DNA of 64,000 nucleotides, from the NCBI GenBank assembly GCA_017307785.1, contig JAFKGI010000040.1, forward strand, positions 1 through 64,000, read 5' to 3'. Numbering within the stretch: position 1 is the first letter of the stretch; each line of letters opens with the position of its first letter. Both the position numbers and the translations under genes were made by a program. Positions 8,398 to 17,332 of this stretch are shown here, one piece after another. Under the pieces are notes generated by a model, which saw only the letters and a program-made list of their open reading frames with translations, did no database searches and was not told the DNA's origin. Source of the stretch: Vulcanimicrobiota bacterium (GTDB lineage: Bacteria > Vulcanimicrobiota > Xenobia > Xenobiales > JADMJV01).

Positions 8398-9518
8398 TTC
8401 TTCTCCTCGGTGAATTCCACCAGAGCGTCGCCCACGGGAAGTTTCCCGCGGAAGTCTCCGGCGCCTTGTGTTGTGAACTTGACGGTCTGCTCGTCCTCGC
8501 TCATCGTGAGCGTGCCCAGCCGACGAAAGGCCTCAAACTGATAGGGAACCCCTTCACCGTCGACCCAATCGGGACGGTCCGAGACGTGCAGATGCAGGTG
8601 GGGAGCGGTGGTGTTGCCGCTGTTGCCGATCAAGCCCAGCGGCTGTCCGCGGCGCACTTTGTCGCCCTTCTTGACCTTCAAGCTGCCCGGCTGCATGTGG
8701 GCATACATGGCATAGCGCCCGGGAGCGATTTCCAGAGCCACCCAGTTGCCGCCGATGGTGCGCGGCGTGATGGGGTAGGGGCGATCGCTCAGGCTGGGCG
8801 GACCCTCGGCCAGGCCGTCCTGCAGATCGACCACCGTGCCATCGGCCACCGCCAGGGCGGGCACGCCATAGCAGTAGTGGTCGGTGTTTTTGGAACCGTC
8901 GCCACAAAAATACTGGTGCTTGTCGTCGGTCAATACCCAGTCGATGGCGTAGCGCTGGCTGATGTGAAACTGGCCGTGCAGCGCCATCATGGTGCGGCGG
9001 TGCACGCTATCATTCTCGGGCGTGCTGACCGCGGCCCAGCCACCGCCCTTGCCGAAAGGCGTGCTGAGATCCGGCACCTTCTCGCGGCGGGGCGTGAATC
9101 CAACGTCCTCCAGCACGGCCGCCTTGCCGCCCAGGGTCATCTTAAGCTGGTGGCGCACCTGGCTCAACGTGCTGGATGCCGGCAATGAGCAGTAAAGCAC
9201 CGCCGAGCGACCCGGCTGCAGCGTCAGGGTCTTATCCTGGGGCTGACCCAGTTGCTTGAGGGCGGGCGCCAACTCTTGGGCGCCCCAACTCTGCACCGCC
9301 TTACCGTCCTGGTCCAGAAAGGTCACTTCCTCGAGCTGGAACGGCTCCGTCTGGTGGTTGGTCAGCAACAGCTCATAGAGGAGACGGTCCCCATCCGCCA
9401 AGGGCGCCACGATCGGCACCTGGATCCACTGAACCTGGACCTGGGGCGGGAACTCCACCTTGCTGGGAGCTGCTTGAGCCACGCCCCAAAGGGCCATCGC
9501 CAAGAGAATTTTCTTCAT
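8394..9518 (-). CDS. Secreted M23/LytM-type metallopeptidase
   Basis: I chose the ATG at 9518 because it starts a classic signal peptide (MKKILLAMALWGVAQAA, cleavage about residue 17); the reading extends 29 codons further upstream without function. The mature part has an N-terminal beta domain, then the LytM fold: a QRYAIDW motif whose Asp is the first zinc-ligand position, GTVVDLQDG, and PHLHLHV carrying the HxH zinc site. The usual His of HxGxD is Tyr-Ala here, as in a known M23 subgroup, so peptidase activity needs care. It should act on peptidoglycan in the envelope. It heads the operon with two GSTs. Confidence 0.85.
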   Translation of the reverse strand: MKKILLAMALWGVAQAAPSKVEFPPQVQVQWIQVPIVAPLADGDRLLYELLLTNHQTEPFQLEEVTFLDQDGKAVQSWGAQELAPALKQLGQPQDKTLTLQPGRSAVLYCSLPASSTLSQVRHQLKMTLGGKAAVLEDVGFTPRREKVPDLSTPFGKGGGWAAVSTPENDSVHRRTMMALHGQFHISQRYAIDWVLTDDKHQYFCGDGSKNTDHYCYGVPALAVADGTVVDLQDGLAEGPPSLSDRPYPITPRTIGGNWVALEIAPGRYAMYAHMQPGSLKVKKGDKVRRGQPLGLIGNSGNTTAPHLHLHVSDRPDWVDGEGVPYQFEAFRRLGTLTMSEDEQTVKFTTQGAGDFRGKLPVGDALVEFTEEKK

Positions 9519-9658
9519 AGGGGCTGCCACTTTGAAAAAAGTTCGAGGACCCCTGTTGGACTTTGGTCCTACGGAAGCAACCTGACCATTTGGCCAGGGC
9601 AACACTTCTCAAACACTTTACTAACGTTCTCGCCAACAGTTAAGCGTATGCTTGACTA

Positions 9659-12019
9659 ATGAACCAGACCACACCTCTCCTAGTCATCCGCAACTCGGTC
9701 CTGTTTCCCCACATGGTGACACCCATCACGGCGTCACGGGACCGCTCCATCGCGGCCGTCGAAGCGGCTCTCGAGGGAGATCGATCGCTGATCGTTGTGA
9801 CCCAGCGCGATCTCTCGGTGGACGAGCCGACTCAGGACGACCTCTACCAAATTGGCACCCGCGTGACCATCCAAAAGGCCACCCGCGGCCAGAACGGCTT
9901 CCAGGTGGTGCTCCAGGGCGTCGAGCGCGTGCGCCTGGTCAAGCTGGAAACCGGCAAACCCTACCTCCAGGCCCGCTATCAGGTGCTGCCCATTCAAGAA
10001 GATCGCAGCGCGGTGGTGGAAGCCCTGCACCGCAGCGTGCTCGACCTGTCGGCCCAACTGCTCACGCTGGTGGGCCAGACGCAACGGCAGGGCGCCAAAG
10101 CCATGCTCGACCAATTGACGTCCCAGCTCACCGACCCCATGCAGCTGGCCTACTTCATCGCCGGCTTCATGAAGCTGGACATCGAGAAAGAACAGCAAGT
10201 TCTGGAAGCCTCCACCCGTATGGAAGCCCTGGAGCTGATCCACAAATTTCTGGCCCACGAACTGGAAGTCCAGCAAGTGCGCCAACGCATTCACAGCCAG
10301 GTCCAGAATGAAGTCAGCAAAGAGCAGAAAGACTACTTGCTGCGCCAGCAACTGCGCGCCATTCAAAACGAACTGGGCGAAGACGACAACGACCGCGCCG
10401 AACTGGAGATTCTCCGCGAAAAACTCGACCAGGCAGAACTGCCGGAAGACGCCCGCAAGGAAGCAGACCGCGAGCTCAAACGGCTGGAGCGCCTCAACCC
10501 GGCCTCTCCCGACCATTCCCTGACGCGCGGCTACCTGGAACTGCTCTCCGAGCTACCCTGGAACAAGACCACCGACGACAATCACGACTTGAAGCGTGCC
10601 CGCGGCATTCTTGAGGAAGATCATTTCGGACTCAAGACCGTGAAGGAACGCATCCTCGAGCATCTGGCCATCATGAAGTTGAACGCGGGCGCCAAAGCCC
10701 CGATCGTCTTGCTGGTGGGACCCCCCGGTGTAGGCAAAACCTCGCTGGGCCAGAGCATCGCCCGCGCCCTGGACCGCAAATTCGAGCGCCTCTCCTTGGG
10801 CGGACTGCACGATGAAGCCGAACTGCGCGGCCATCGCCGCACCTACATCGGAGCTCTACCCGGCCGCCTGATTCAGGGCGTGCGTCGGGCCGGAGTGAAG
10901 AACCCCGTCCTGATGTTGGACGAAGTCGACAAGCTGGGCAACAGCTACCGAGGCGACCCCGCCTCGGCCCTGCTGGAGGTCATCGACCCGGCCCAGAACG
11001 ACAAGTTCCGCGACAACTACCTCGACCTGCCCTTCGACCTCTCCAAGGTGCTCTTCATCCTGACGGCCAACACCACCGATTCGATCCCACGCCCCCTGCT
11101 CGACCGCATGGAAGTGATTCGACTCAGTGGCTACAGCGAGGAAGAAAAGCACCAGATCGCCCGGCGCTATCTGATTCCGCGCGTGATCAAGGAAGCCGGA
11201 CTGGCCGAGAACTCTCTGACCTTGAGCGACGACACCCTCAAGCACATCATCTCGCACTACACCCGCGAGGCCGGCGTGCGCGAGCTGGAACGAGTGCTGG
11301 GCAAGCTGGTTCGCAAGCTGGCCCTGCGCTTCGCCGAAGCCGAAGGTCCGAGCGCCCTCGAGATCTCCACGGCCGAAGCGGTGGAACTGCTGGGAGCCGA
11401 GCGCTTCTTGCCGGAGTCGGCCCGCACCGAAAATCATGCGGGCGTGGCCACTGGATTGGCCTGGACCGAGGTGGGCGGCGACGTGCTCTACGTGGAGTCC
11501 ATCAGTCTACCGGCGGGCAAAGGTCTGACCTTGACCGGGCAACTGGGCGACGTCATGAAAGAGTCGGCTCAAGCGGCTCAGAGCTACGTGCTCTCCAACG
11601 CGCGCAGCTTCGGACTGCCCGACAAACTACCGCGCACCGAGGGCGTGCATGTGCACGTGCCGGCCGGTGCGATTCCCAAGGATGGTCCTTCGGCGGGCGT
11701 CACCATGGCGACGTCTCTGCTGAGCGCTTATACCGGCATCGCGGTTCGCAAGGACCTGGCGATGACCGGCGAGATCACCCTGACCGGGCTGGTTTTGCCG
11801 GTGGGCGGAATCAAAGAAAAGGTGCTGGCCGCGCGGCGCGCCGGTATCACTACGGTGATTCTACCCAAGCAGAATGAGCGCGACTTGAAGGAACTTCCCG
11901 ACAACGTCCGGGCTGAGATGACCTTTCACCCGGTTGCTCATCTCGACGAAGTCTTCGCGATAGCGCTTCCCGAACTGGAACGGCGAGGGTTGAACGTGGT
12001 CGAAATGCGCGCCTCTTAA
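9659..12019 (+). CDS. lon: ATP-dependent Lon protease (LonA)
   Basis: The 786-residue protein has the LonA order: substrate-binding N domain (to about 200), coiled middle, AAA+ module with Walker A GPPGVGKT (about 354-361) and Walker B VLMLDEVDK, then the protease domain with catalytic Ser678 in DGPSAG and the Lys of GGIKEK about 41-43 residues later. It degrades misfolded and regulatory proteins in the cytoplasm. Length is normal for LonA. The ATG at 9659 follows the in-frame region without strong ribosome site. An intrinsic terminator follows 10 nt after the stop, so lon is monocistronic on its 3' side. No heat-shock operator was recognised upstream. Confidence 0.97.
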   Translation: MNQTTPLLVIRNSVLFPHMVTPITASRDRSIAAVEAALEGDRSLIVVTQRDLSVDEPTQDDLYQIGTRVTIQKATRGQNGFQVVLQGVERVRLVKLETGKPYLQARYQVLPIQEDRSAVVEALHRSVLDLSAQLLTLVGQTQRQGAKAMLDQLTSQLTDPMQLAYFIAGFMKLDIEKEQQVLEASTRMEALELIHKFLAHELEVQQVRQRIHSQVQNEVSKEQKDYLLRQQLRAIQNELGEDDNDRAELEILREKLDQAELPEDARKEADRELKRLERLNPASPDHSLTRGYLELLSELPWNKTTDDNHDLKRARGILEEDHFGLKTVKERILEHLAIMKLNAGAKAPIVLLVGPPGVGKTSLGQSIARALDRKFERLSLGGLHDEAELRGHRRTYIGALPGRLIQGVRRAGVKNPVLMLDEVDKLGNSYRGDPASALLEVIDPAQNDKFRDNYLDLPFDLSKVLFILTANTTDSIPRPLLDRMEVIRLSGYSEEEKHQIARRYLIPRVIKEAGLAENSLTLSDDTLKHIISHYTREAGVRELERVLGKLVRKLALRFAEAEGPSALEISTAEAVELLGAERFLPESARTENHAGVATGLAWTEVGGDVLYVESISLPAGKGLTLTGQLGDVMKESAQAAQSYVLSNARSFGLPDKLPRTEGVHVHVPAGAIPKDGPSAGVTMATSLLSAYTGIAVRKDLAMTGEITLTGLVLPVGGIKEKVLAARRAGITTVILPKQNERDLKELPDNVRAEMTFHPVAHLDEVFAIALPELERRGLNVVEMRAS

Positions 12020-12028
12020 TCCGATAGG

Positions 12029-12062
12029 GCGGCCGGTGTTTCCACCGGCCGCTCTGCTTTTA
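12029..12062 (+). terminator. Intrinsic terminator after lon
   Basis: GCGGCCGGTG and CACCGGCCGC form a perfect 10 bp stem with a TTTC loop, followed by TCTGCTTTTA. It lies 10 nt after the lon stop; its T-rich end coincides with the stop codon of the small gene on the other strand. Confidence 0.85.
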
Positions 12063-12179
12063 GGAGATGGCATAAAGACAGGCCAGCGAAACCAGGAAGT
12101 AAACGGCGAAGAGCACGTAGTCGCGCTCCTCCCAAAAGAGTTCTTCGGCTTCGCGTAAGTCTAAAGTCTGAGTCGGCAT
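12060..12179 (-). CDS. Small membrane protein, 39 aa
   Basis: Between lon and the next leftward gene the minus strand has an ATG frame of 39 codons. Its first half is charged (MPTQTLDLREAEELFWEERD) and residues 21-38 form one hydrophobic helix, a composition typical of single-pass membrane microproteins with the N-terminus inside. Its stop sits exactly at the T tract of the lon terminator. The ribosome site is weak (TTGGAAC). A GATAGGCCTATC palindrome lies about 23 nt upstream and could be an operator. Function unknown; coding status rests on composition only. Confidence 0.5.
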   Translation of the reverse strand: MPTQTLDLREAEELFWEERDYVLFAVYFLVSLACLYAIS

Positions 12180-12245
12180 CTTCGATAGGTTCCAATCTTT
12201 TGATAGGCCTATCCTAGACAAAGGGGCTGAAGTGCGAACCTGAAC

Positions 12246-13574
12246 TTAGCTGAACCTTTCCTGAAGACGCACTTCCAGATCTTTCCGCAGCTCCACGGGC
12301 AGGCTGAGTCCCGGCTCGGCCAGACGGCTTTTGAGCACTCCGCCCAGCTCGCGAAAGCGCTGGCGCAACTCCAGCCGAATCGTCTCCCAGGTCCCATCTC
12401 GCACCGCTTTGAGATCGTCGGCGTCACTCACCAGTCGATCGTCTTGGACCAGCGCCACGCAGCCCGGGATGCCCAGATCGCAGTCGGTCGCCTGCAGCGC
12501 CACTCCCTGCTGGATGACGCACAACTGCCCCACGAAAGGGGCCCGCAAGGGGAAAATCAGGCGCCGCTGGACCTTCAAGTAAGGGGCCGGTTCGCGCTGC
12601 AGGTCCGGATAGCCGCAGTTGCGCGACAAGGACTGGCTGAAACAGTCCAGGTCGGTCACCAGAAAATCCTGACCCACGCAAGTGTTCCCCTGAAGTTGCG
12701 GGTGGAGCGGCACGAAGCGTCGACCCGTGGGCATCTGGGAATGCAAATTCAGGCGCGTGATGGTGTCCTGAGGGGTGCCGCGCAAGGAGAGCAACAACCC
12801 GTTGCACACATCCTGGCGGTCCGTAACCATTCGGTAGTCGTTGACCAGGAACTCGCGCCCTCGGAAGACCCGTGTGGAGGGAGCCAGGAAGCCACCGCCC
12901 AGCTGGACCTCCTCGAGGGCGAATTCGTAACCCCGCACATCAGGAACCAGATAACTCAAGCCGGGCAAAGTGGTCCAGTTGGCGTCGTTGACCAGTTGAT
13001 CTCCGATTTTGATCGGAACCGGCGAATGTCGGCAGCGTTGCTGAATCTCCGCCCGCACCCGCTGTGGATAGTCGGGCCCGGCCTGAAACCAGCCCACTTT
13101 GGGAAAAATCACGGTCAGGTGCAGTTGGGTCGGCTCCGGACACCATCCCCAGAGGTCCAGGTGATCGGCTTTGCCGGACCAGGTCAGCTTGGCGTTGTCA
13201 AACTCGCCGGTGAGCACCAGCTCCAGCCTTTCGGCGCCGCTGCCGATCAGGGCCAGCAGCACCTCGGCCAGCAGCAAGGAGGAAGGCTTTCCCACTTCGC
13301 GCTGGGCCAGCCATTCGACCGCGGCCCACCACTGAGGCTGGGGTCCACAGGCGAAGCGAAAGCCCAGGAAGCTAGAGCGGGTGTCCAGATGCACCCAGGA
13401 GGCCCCCAAACGGTAGGCCTCCCGGATCAGCTGCAGCCAGGGCCAGGCGGGGCTGACCTGCAGCAGCTTTTTGCGAGTGGCGGCAGCCCGCTCCAGGCTG
13501 ATCGTGAACGTGCCTTCCGAAGTCAGCACCCCTTCTTGATGAAGGGCACGGATCAACCCGTCGACGTCACTCAC
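12246..13574 (-). CDS. Hypothetical protein, 442 aa, downstream of thrS
   Basis: The frame starts with GTG 9 nt after the thrS stop and is probably co-transcribed with it. The N-terminal region (residues 20-60: TFTISLERA, then a helix ending LGASWVHLDT) faintly resembles proteins with an N-terminal GHKL/Hsp90-like ATPase fold, but I cannot identify the N, G1 and G2 boxes, so this is only a suggestion. The C-terminus (from about 400) is a charged helical segment. There is no signal peptide or membrane helix. Function unknown. Confidence 0.7.
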   Translation of the reverse strand: MSDVDGLIRALHQEGVLTSEGTFTISLERAAATRKKLLQVSPAWPWLQLIREAYRLGASWVHLDTRSSFLGFRFACGPQPQWWAAVEWLAQREVGKPSSLLLAEVLLALIGSGAERLELVLTGEFDNAKLTWSGKADHLDLWGWCPEPTQLHLTVIFPKVGWFQAGPDYPQRVRAEIQQRCRHSPVPIKIGDQLVNDANWTTLPGLSYLVPDVRGYEFALEEVQLGGGFLAPSTRVFRGREFLVNDYRMVTDRQDVCNGLLLSLRGTPQDTITRLNLHSQMPTGRRFVPLHPQLQGNTCVGQDFLVTDLDCFSQSLSRNCGYPDLQREPAPYLKVQRRLIFPLRAPFVGQLCVIQQGVALQATDCDLGIPGCVALVQDDRLVSDADDLKAVRDGTWETIRLELRQRFRELGGVLKSRLAEPGLSLPVELRKDLEVRLQERFS

Positions 13575-13583
13575 CGGTGCGCA

Positions 13584-15419
13584 TCAGGCCAGGTTCAGGA
13601 TTTCCACGTCCGCGAAGTTGTCCATGACGCGCTGAGCACGAGCTTGCTTGAGGCATTCCAGCGCGCGCGACAGAGGCACGGTTTGCTGTTCTTTGACGCA
13701 GTAGCGGCGCCAGGTCACCTCTTGCTGCTCCTGTTCGCGCTCACCCACGATGAAGATGTTGGGAGTCTTGGAAGTGGCGGCGTTGCGGATCTTTTTGTTG
13801 AAAGAGTCGCTGCCCAGGTCGGCCTCGGCGCGGAAGCCCAGCTTGAAGAGCTCTTGGGCCACCTTCTGAGCATAATCGCCAAAGTTCTCGAGATGAACGG
13901 GAACGACCACCACCTGACGGGGAGCCATCCAGGTGGGGAAAGCTCCCTTGAAGTGCTCGATCAGGAAGGCCAGGAAGCGCTCGTGGGTACCGAGCGGAGC
14001 GCGATGGATACAGTAGGGGGTGTGCTCCTGACCATCGGTTCCGATGTAGGTCAGGTTGAAGCGCGCCGGCACGGCGAAGTCCAACTGGTTGGTGGAAGCG
14101 GTTTCCTCGCGGCCCACCACGTTGCGCACCTGGAAGTCGACCTTGGGGCCGTAGAAAGCCGCTTCGTCCTCGCCGATCTGATAGTCGATGCCGATCTCGT
14201 CGAGAATGCCTTTGATGACGGCTTCCGACTTGATCCAGTCTTCCGGCATATTGACGTATTTGTCGCCCAGACGCTCGGCGGTATGGGTGGACAGACGCAT
14301 CCAGAAATGGGAGAGACGGAACATCTCATAGTAGCGCTTGTGCATATCCAGCACTTTGGTGAACTCGTCCTTGAGCTGCTCCGGGGTGCAGTAGATGTGG
14401 GCATCGTTCATACACATGCCGCGCACGCGCAGCAACCCGGCCAGCGAGCCGGAACCCTCGTAACGATAGACCTGTCCATACTCGGCCAGACGAACCGGCA
14501 TCTCGCGATAGGAGCGCGGACGATTGCCGAAGATCAGGTGATGGAACGGGCAGTTCATGGGCTTGAGGTAATATTCGCGGTTCTCGTCCACGGCCATGGC
14601 CGGGAACATGCCCTCTTTGTAGTGCGCCAGATGGCCCGAGGTCTCAAAGAGCTTGCCGTCGGTGACGTGGGGAGTGGCCACGCGCTGATACCCGTCGGCG
14701 AACTCCCACTCCTTGGCCAGATTCTCCAGCTCGTCGCGCAGCACGGTTCCGTTGGGCATCCACAGCGGCAGGCCGGGACCCACGTGATCGGAGATCATGA
14801 AGATCTCCAGTTCTTTGCCCAGCTTGCGGTGATCGTACTTTTTGGCTTCTTCGCGCAGGCGCAGGAATTCTTTCAACTCGGCCTTGTTTTCGAAAGCCAA
14901 CCCGTAGATGCGGGTCAGCTGTTCGCGCTTCTCGTCGCCGCGCCAGTAAGCTCCGGCCAGGTTGTCGAGCTGGAAGCAGTCGGTGGGGATCTGGCCGGTG
15001 TGCTCGACGTGCGGTCCGGCGCACATATCCTCGAAGGGTCCATTACGATAGAAGCTGAGGTTTTCGCCGCGGGCCGCCAGATCCTGACAGTATTCCGCCT
15101 TCAGGTTCTCGCCCTGTTCGTTGAGCATGGCCACCGCTTCGGCGGCGGTCATCTCTCGGCGTTCGAAGGTCTGCTTCTCATTGATAATCTTGCGCATCTC
15201 TTTTTCGATAGCGCTAAAATCCTCGTCGCTGATCGGCTCGGCGAAGTGAAAGTCGTAGTAGAACCCGTTTTCCACCGGCGGGCCAAAGCCCAGTTTGGTG
15301 CCCGGCCGCACTTTCTGCACCGCCTGCGCCAGAATGTGGGCCAGCGAGTGACGCCGCTTGTAGAGCGGGTCATTCTCCTTGCCCTCAAAATCGAGTCCTG
15401 CATACGCCTTCTTGGCCAT
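13584..15419 (-). CDS. thrS: Threonine--tRNA ligase lacking the TGS domain
   Basis: The 611-residue class II synthetase contains the N2 editing domain with His24/His28 (HSLAH) and CAGPH. The catalytic core has motif 2 region (RLAEYGQVYRYEGSG), zinc ligands Cys in MNCP, His in NDAHI and His in IHRA, and motif 3 (APLGTHERF). The anticodon-binding domain follows (VVVVPVHLENF onward). The usual N-terminal ~60-residue TGS domain is absent: the frame starts about 20 residues before the editing domain. It charges tRNA-Thr and clears Ser-tRNA-Thr. It begins 3 nt after the small upstream gene and is followed by the 442-residue gene. Confidence 0.96.
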   Translation of the reverse strand: MAKKAYAGLDFEGKENDPLYKRRHSLAHILAQAVQKVRPGTKLGFGPPVENGFYYDFHFAEPISDEDFSAIEKEMRKIINEKQTFERREMTAAEAVAMLNEQGENLKAEYCQDLAARGENLSFYRNGPFEDMCAGPHVEHTGQIPTDCFQLDNLAGAYWRGDEKREQLTRIYGLAFENKAELKEFLRLREEAKKYDHRKLGKELEIFMISDHVGPGLPLWMPNGTVLRDELENLAKEWEFADGYQRVATPHVTDGKLFETSGHLAHYKEGMFPAMAVDENREYYLKPMNCPFHHLIFGNRPRSYREMPVRLAEYGQVYRYEGSGSLAGLLRVRGMCMNDAHIYCTPEQLKDEFTKVLDMHKRYYEMFRLSHFWMRLSTHTAERLGDKYVNMPEDWIKSEAVIKGILDEIGIDYQIGEDEAAFYGPKVDFQVRNVVGREETASTNQLDFAVPARFNLTYIGTDGQEHTPYCIHRAPLGTHERFLAFLIEHFKGAFPTWMAPRQVVVVPVHLENFGDYAQKVAQELFKLGFRAEADLGSDSFNKKIRNAATSKTPNIFIVGEREQEQQEVTWRRYCVKEQQTVPLSRALECLKQARAQRVMDNFADVEILNLA

Positions 15420-15421
15420 AA

Positions 15422-15733
15422 CTATTCCTCTTCGATGGGTTGATTCAATTTGTAGTAGCGGTCCGCGTCCATCATCGAGGGATAGTGGACCAGCGCCATG
15501 TTGATTAACACTTCATACTCCAGCAGAATTTTCGTCAAGGAGGCGTGCTGCTGGTCGTTCAGATCGGGCTCGAGCTTTTCGAGCATGCCGATGATGCAGT
15601 TTTCCTGCTCCAGGATCTCGGCCGCCGTGATCTGGCCGTCGGCAATATAGCGCTGCCAGCGCGGGTGCCCTTCGATAAAATCGTCGCGCAACAGGTCGAT
15701 GCCCTGCCCATCAAACCAAGGATCTCTTGCCAT
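15422..15733 (-). CDS. Hypothetical helical protein, 103 aa, upstream of thrS
   Basis: The ATG at 15733 was chosen because AAGGAGG lies 9 nt upstream; the in-frame extension before it has no site. The protein (MARDPWFDGQGIDLLRDDF...) is mostly amphipathic helix with conserved-looking Asp/Glu and Trp residues, and no cysteine cluster, signal peptide or membrane segment. It ends 2 nt before thrS, so the two are one unit. A regulatory or assembly partner of the synthetase is conceivable but unsupported. Family not recognised. Confidence 0.75.
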   Translation of the reverse strand: MARDPWFDGQGIDLLRDDFIEGHPRWQRYIADGQITAAEILEQENCIIGMLEKLEPDLNDQQHASLTKILLEYEVLINMALVHYPSMMDADRYYKLNQPIEEE

Positions 15734-15807
15734 GAGAATGACCCTCCTTCTAATCCGCGGCAAGGTTTCTGCGCGCGGGAAGGAGGGCCTGCCTGCAGCC
15801 GAAAGTC

Positions 15808-16431
15808 ATGAGGGTGAGACCCACGCTGCGCATCACCTTGATGGCGCTGCTGGCGGCCTGGTCGGGAGCCTTTCAGGTGATTTCCCCGACCATCGCCGGC
15901 AGCTATCTACTGAAGTTCAACGGCTTCCCGATCATCTTGTCCGGCTTTTTGCTCGGACCCGTCGGGGGCTTCTGGTGCGGTGCCCTGTCCGACATCCTGG
16001 CCTTTATGCTCAAGCCGGGCGGGCCCTACATTCCCTTTTTCACCATCACCTCAGGCATCACCGGACTGCTGCCGGCCCTGCTTTACACCAAACTGGCCCC
16101 GCGACGAGACGGCAAGTTGCTGCTCGCTCCCTGGGTCCTGCTGTTGTCTATAGGTCTGGCACAGGCGGCGACAAAGGTTCTTCTGGTGACTGCTTTGCGT
16201 GCAGTCTTGTTCTCGCTCCCGGCAAAGGTGTTGGCGCTTCGCGCACTACTGGAGCAGGCCGTTCATATTCCTCTTTATGCTTACGCGGTCTGGGTGGTGT
16301 TGCGGCGCGTCGTGCTTCGAGCTCGGCCGGAGTCTCGCGCAAGCGCTCTGCACTGGGCAGACGACGTAAACCAAAAGCCAGGGCCTCTATGCGATCCATG
16401 GACAAGCCCTTCAGGCCCCCAGGGGTTGTAA
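15808..16431 (+). CDS. ECF transporter S component, folate (FolT)-type
   Basis: The protein has about five to six transmembrane helices, with the FolT-like signature LKFNGFPIILSGFLLGPVGG followed by GALSDILAF and PGGPYIPFFTITSGITGLLP, typical of the energy-coupling-factor substrate-binding subunit for folates. The helical part ends near residue 170 (about 16320). The remaining 37 residues are hydrophilic and lie antisense to the UroD-like gene. EcfA/EcfT genes are not nearby, as expected for group II S components. The ATG lacks a strong ribosome site. No known folate riboswitch was seen in the 74 nt upstream. Confidence 0.75.
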   Translation: MRVRPTLRITLMALLAAWSGAFQVISPTIAGSYLLKFNGFPIILSGFLLGPVGGFWCGALSDILAFMLKPGGPYIPFFTITSGITGLLPALLYTKLAPRRDGKLLLAPWVLLLSIGLAQAATKVLLVTALRAVLFSLPAKVLALRALLEQAVHIPLYAYAVWVVLRRVVLRARPESRASALHWADDVNQKPGPLCDPWTSPSGPQGL

Positions 16432-17332
16432 GGATCAACGGCCGGGTGGTGATTTCTTCCATCTGATTGCGCAGACTGCCGCGCAGCCAGGCCGGGGAAG
16501 CGTCCGCATAGTGATCCGAATCCAGACCGCCCCAGACGAAGCCGGGCCAACGCATGGCGCCGCGCCCCAGCTTGGGTCCGGCCGAAACCGGCCAACCCAG
16601 ACCCTGACTGGGCAGCTTCAGCTCTTCCCAGTAGATCCGACGACCCAGGAACTGCACCACGCTCCAGGCGGGCTTGCAGGTCTCGATCAGCGTGAGCAAA
16701 GAGGGTAGCAACTTCTCCCGATAGGTCGACAGCTCCATCACCTCGTGACTGGCCGCGGGTTCTTCCAGGATGATGCCCTGCACGCCCGCCTCGACGGCCT
16801 GCTTGATGAAGTTGGCCAGCGATTTGGTCAGGCTGTCGATGGCCTGGCCAAAGAAGCCGCTGCTTTCGCGCAGGGCCTCCTGGGTCAGGCGAGCGCCGGC
16901 CAGCTTCTGCAGCTGCAGGTAAGGACTGGGCACCACCGCCACCACCGGGCGCTTGCCGAAGAAAGCGCGACAAGTGGTGCGGATGGCGTCCTGCTGCTGA
17001 CTCCAGGCGCCGTGACGACCGTGCACCGGCACGATCTTGGCCAGATCGGCGGGGCGGTCGAGAGACACGTTGGAATCCAGCGTGTAACCAAAACAGGCGG
17101 GCACAGCTACCACATCCGTCTCGGTTCGTTCCACGAACACCTGGATCGCCTGGGCCAGCACTTCGCCTCCCAGCAGCTCCAAGTCGTAGCAGGGATAAAG
17201 GCAAAAGGCCGGGCGGTCGACGGGCTCCCCTTTGAGAACTCGCTCGATACGTTCGAGGGGTTTCAGATTGTTGATTCGCTCCGGAACGACCGGGGCGTCC
17301 GTTTCTTCCTGGCGCTTGGCTCGTTTATCCAC
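16148..17332 (-). CDS. Uroporphyrinogen-decarboxylase-like (URO-D superfamily) protein
   Basis: Starting from GTG with AGGAA 6 nt upstream, the 394-residue frame has the URO-D opening NLKPLERIERVLKGEPVDRP and a TIM-barrel-like pattern to about residue 325 (TTPGGLKGLSMDRIEALA). Members are decarboxylases or cobalamin-dependent methyltransferases; the catalytic heme residues are not clear, so a methyltransferase-like role is as likely. The last ~75 residues are Arg/Pro-rich, low complexity, and lie antisense to helices of the folT-like gene, so they may be a read-through tail. It follows the SEC-C TPR gene by 9 nt. A DnaA-box 9-mer (17325-17333) overlaps its start. Confidence 0.75.
   Translation of the reverse strand: MDKRAKRQEETDAPVVPERINNLKPLERIERVLKGEPVDRPAFCLYPCYDLELLGGEVLAQAIQVFVERTETDVVAVPACFGYTLDSNVSLDRPADLAKIVPVHGRHGAWSQQQDAIRTTCRAFFGKRPVVAVVPSPYLQLQKLAGARLTQEALRESSGFFGQAIDSLTKSLANFIKQAVEAGVQGIILEEPAASHEVMELSTYREKLLPSLLTLIETCKPAWSVVQFLGRRIYWEELKLPSQGLGWPVSAGPKLGRGAMRWPGFVWGGLDSDHYADASPAWLRGSLRNQMEEITTRPLILTTPGGLKGLSMDRIEALAFGLRRLPSAERLRETPAELEARRAATPPRPRKHKEEYERPAPVVREAPTPLPGARTRLHAKQSPEEPLSPPVPDL

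Noticed and set aside
12444..15443. A 999-codon open frame on the plus strand
   Set aside because: It is antisense to thrS and the 442-residue gene, both of which have recognisable motifs or better codon structure; high G+C makes long antisense frames common.
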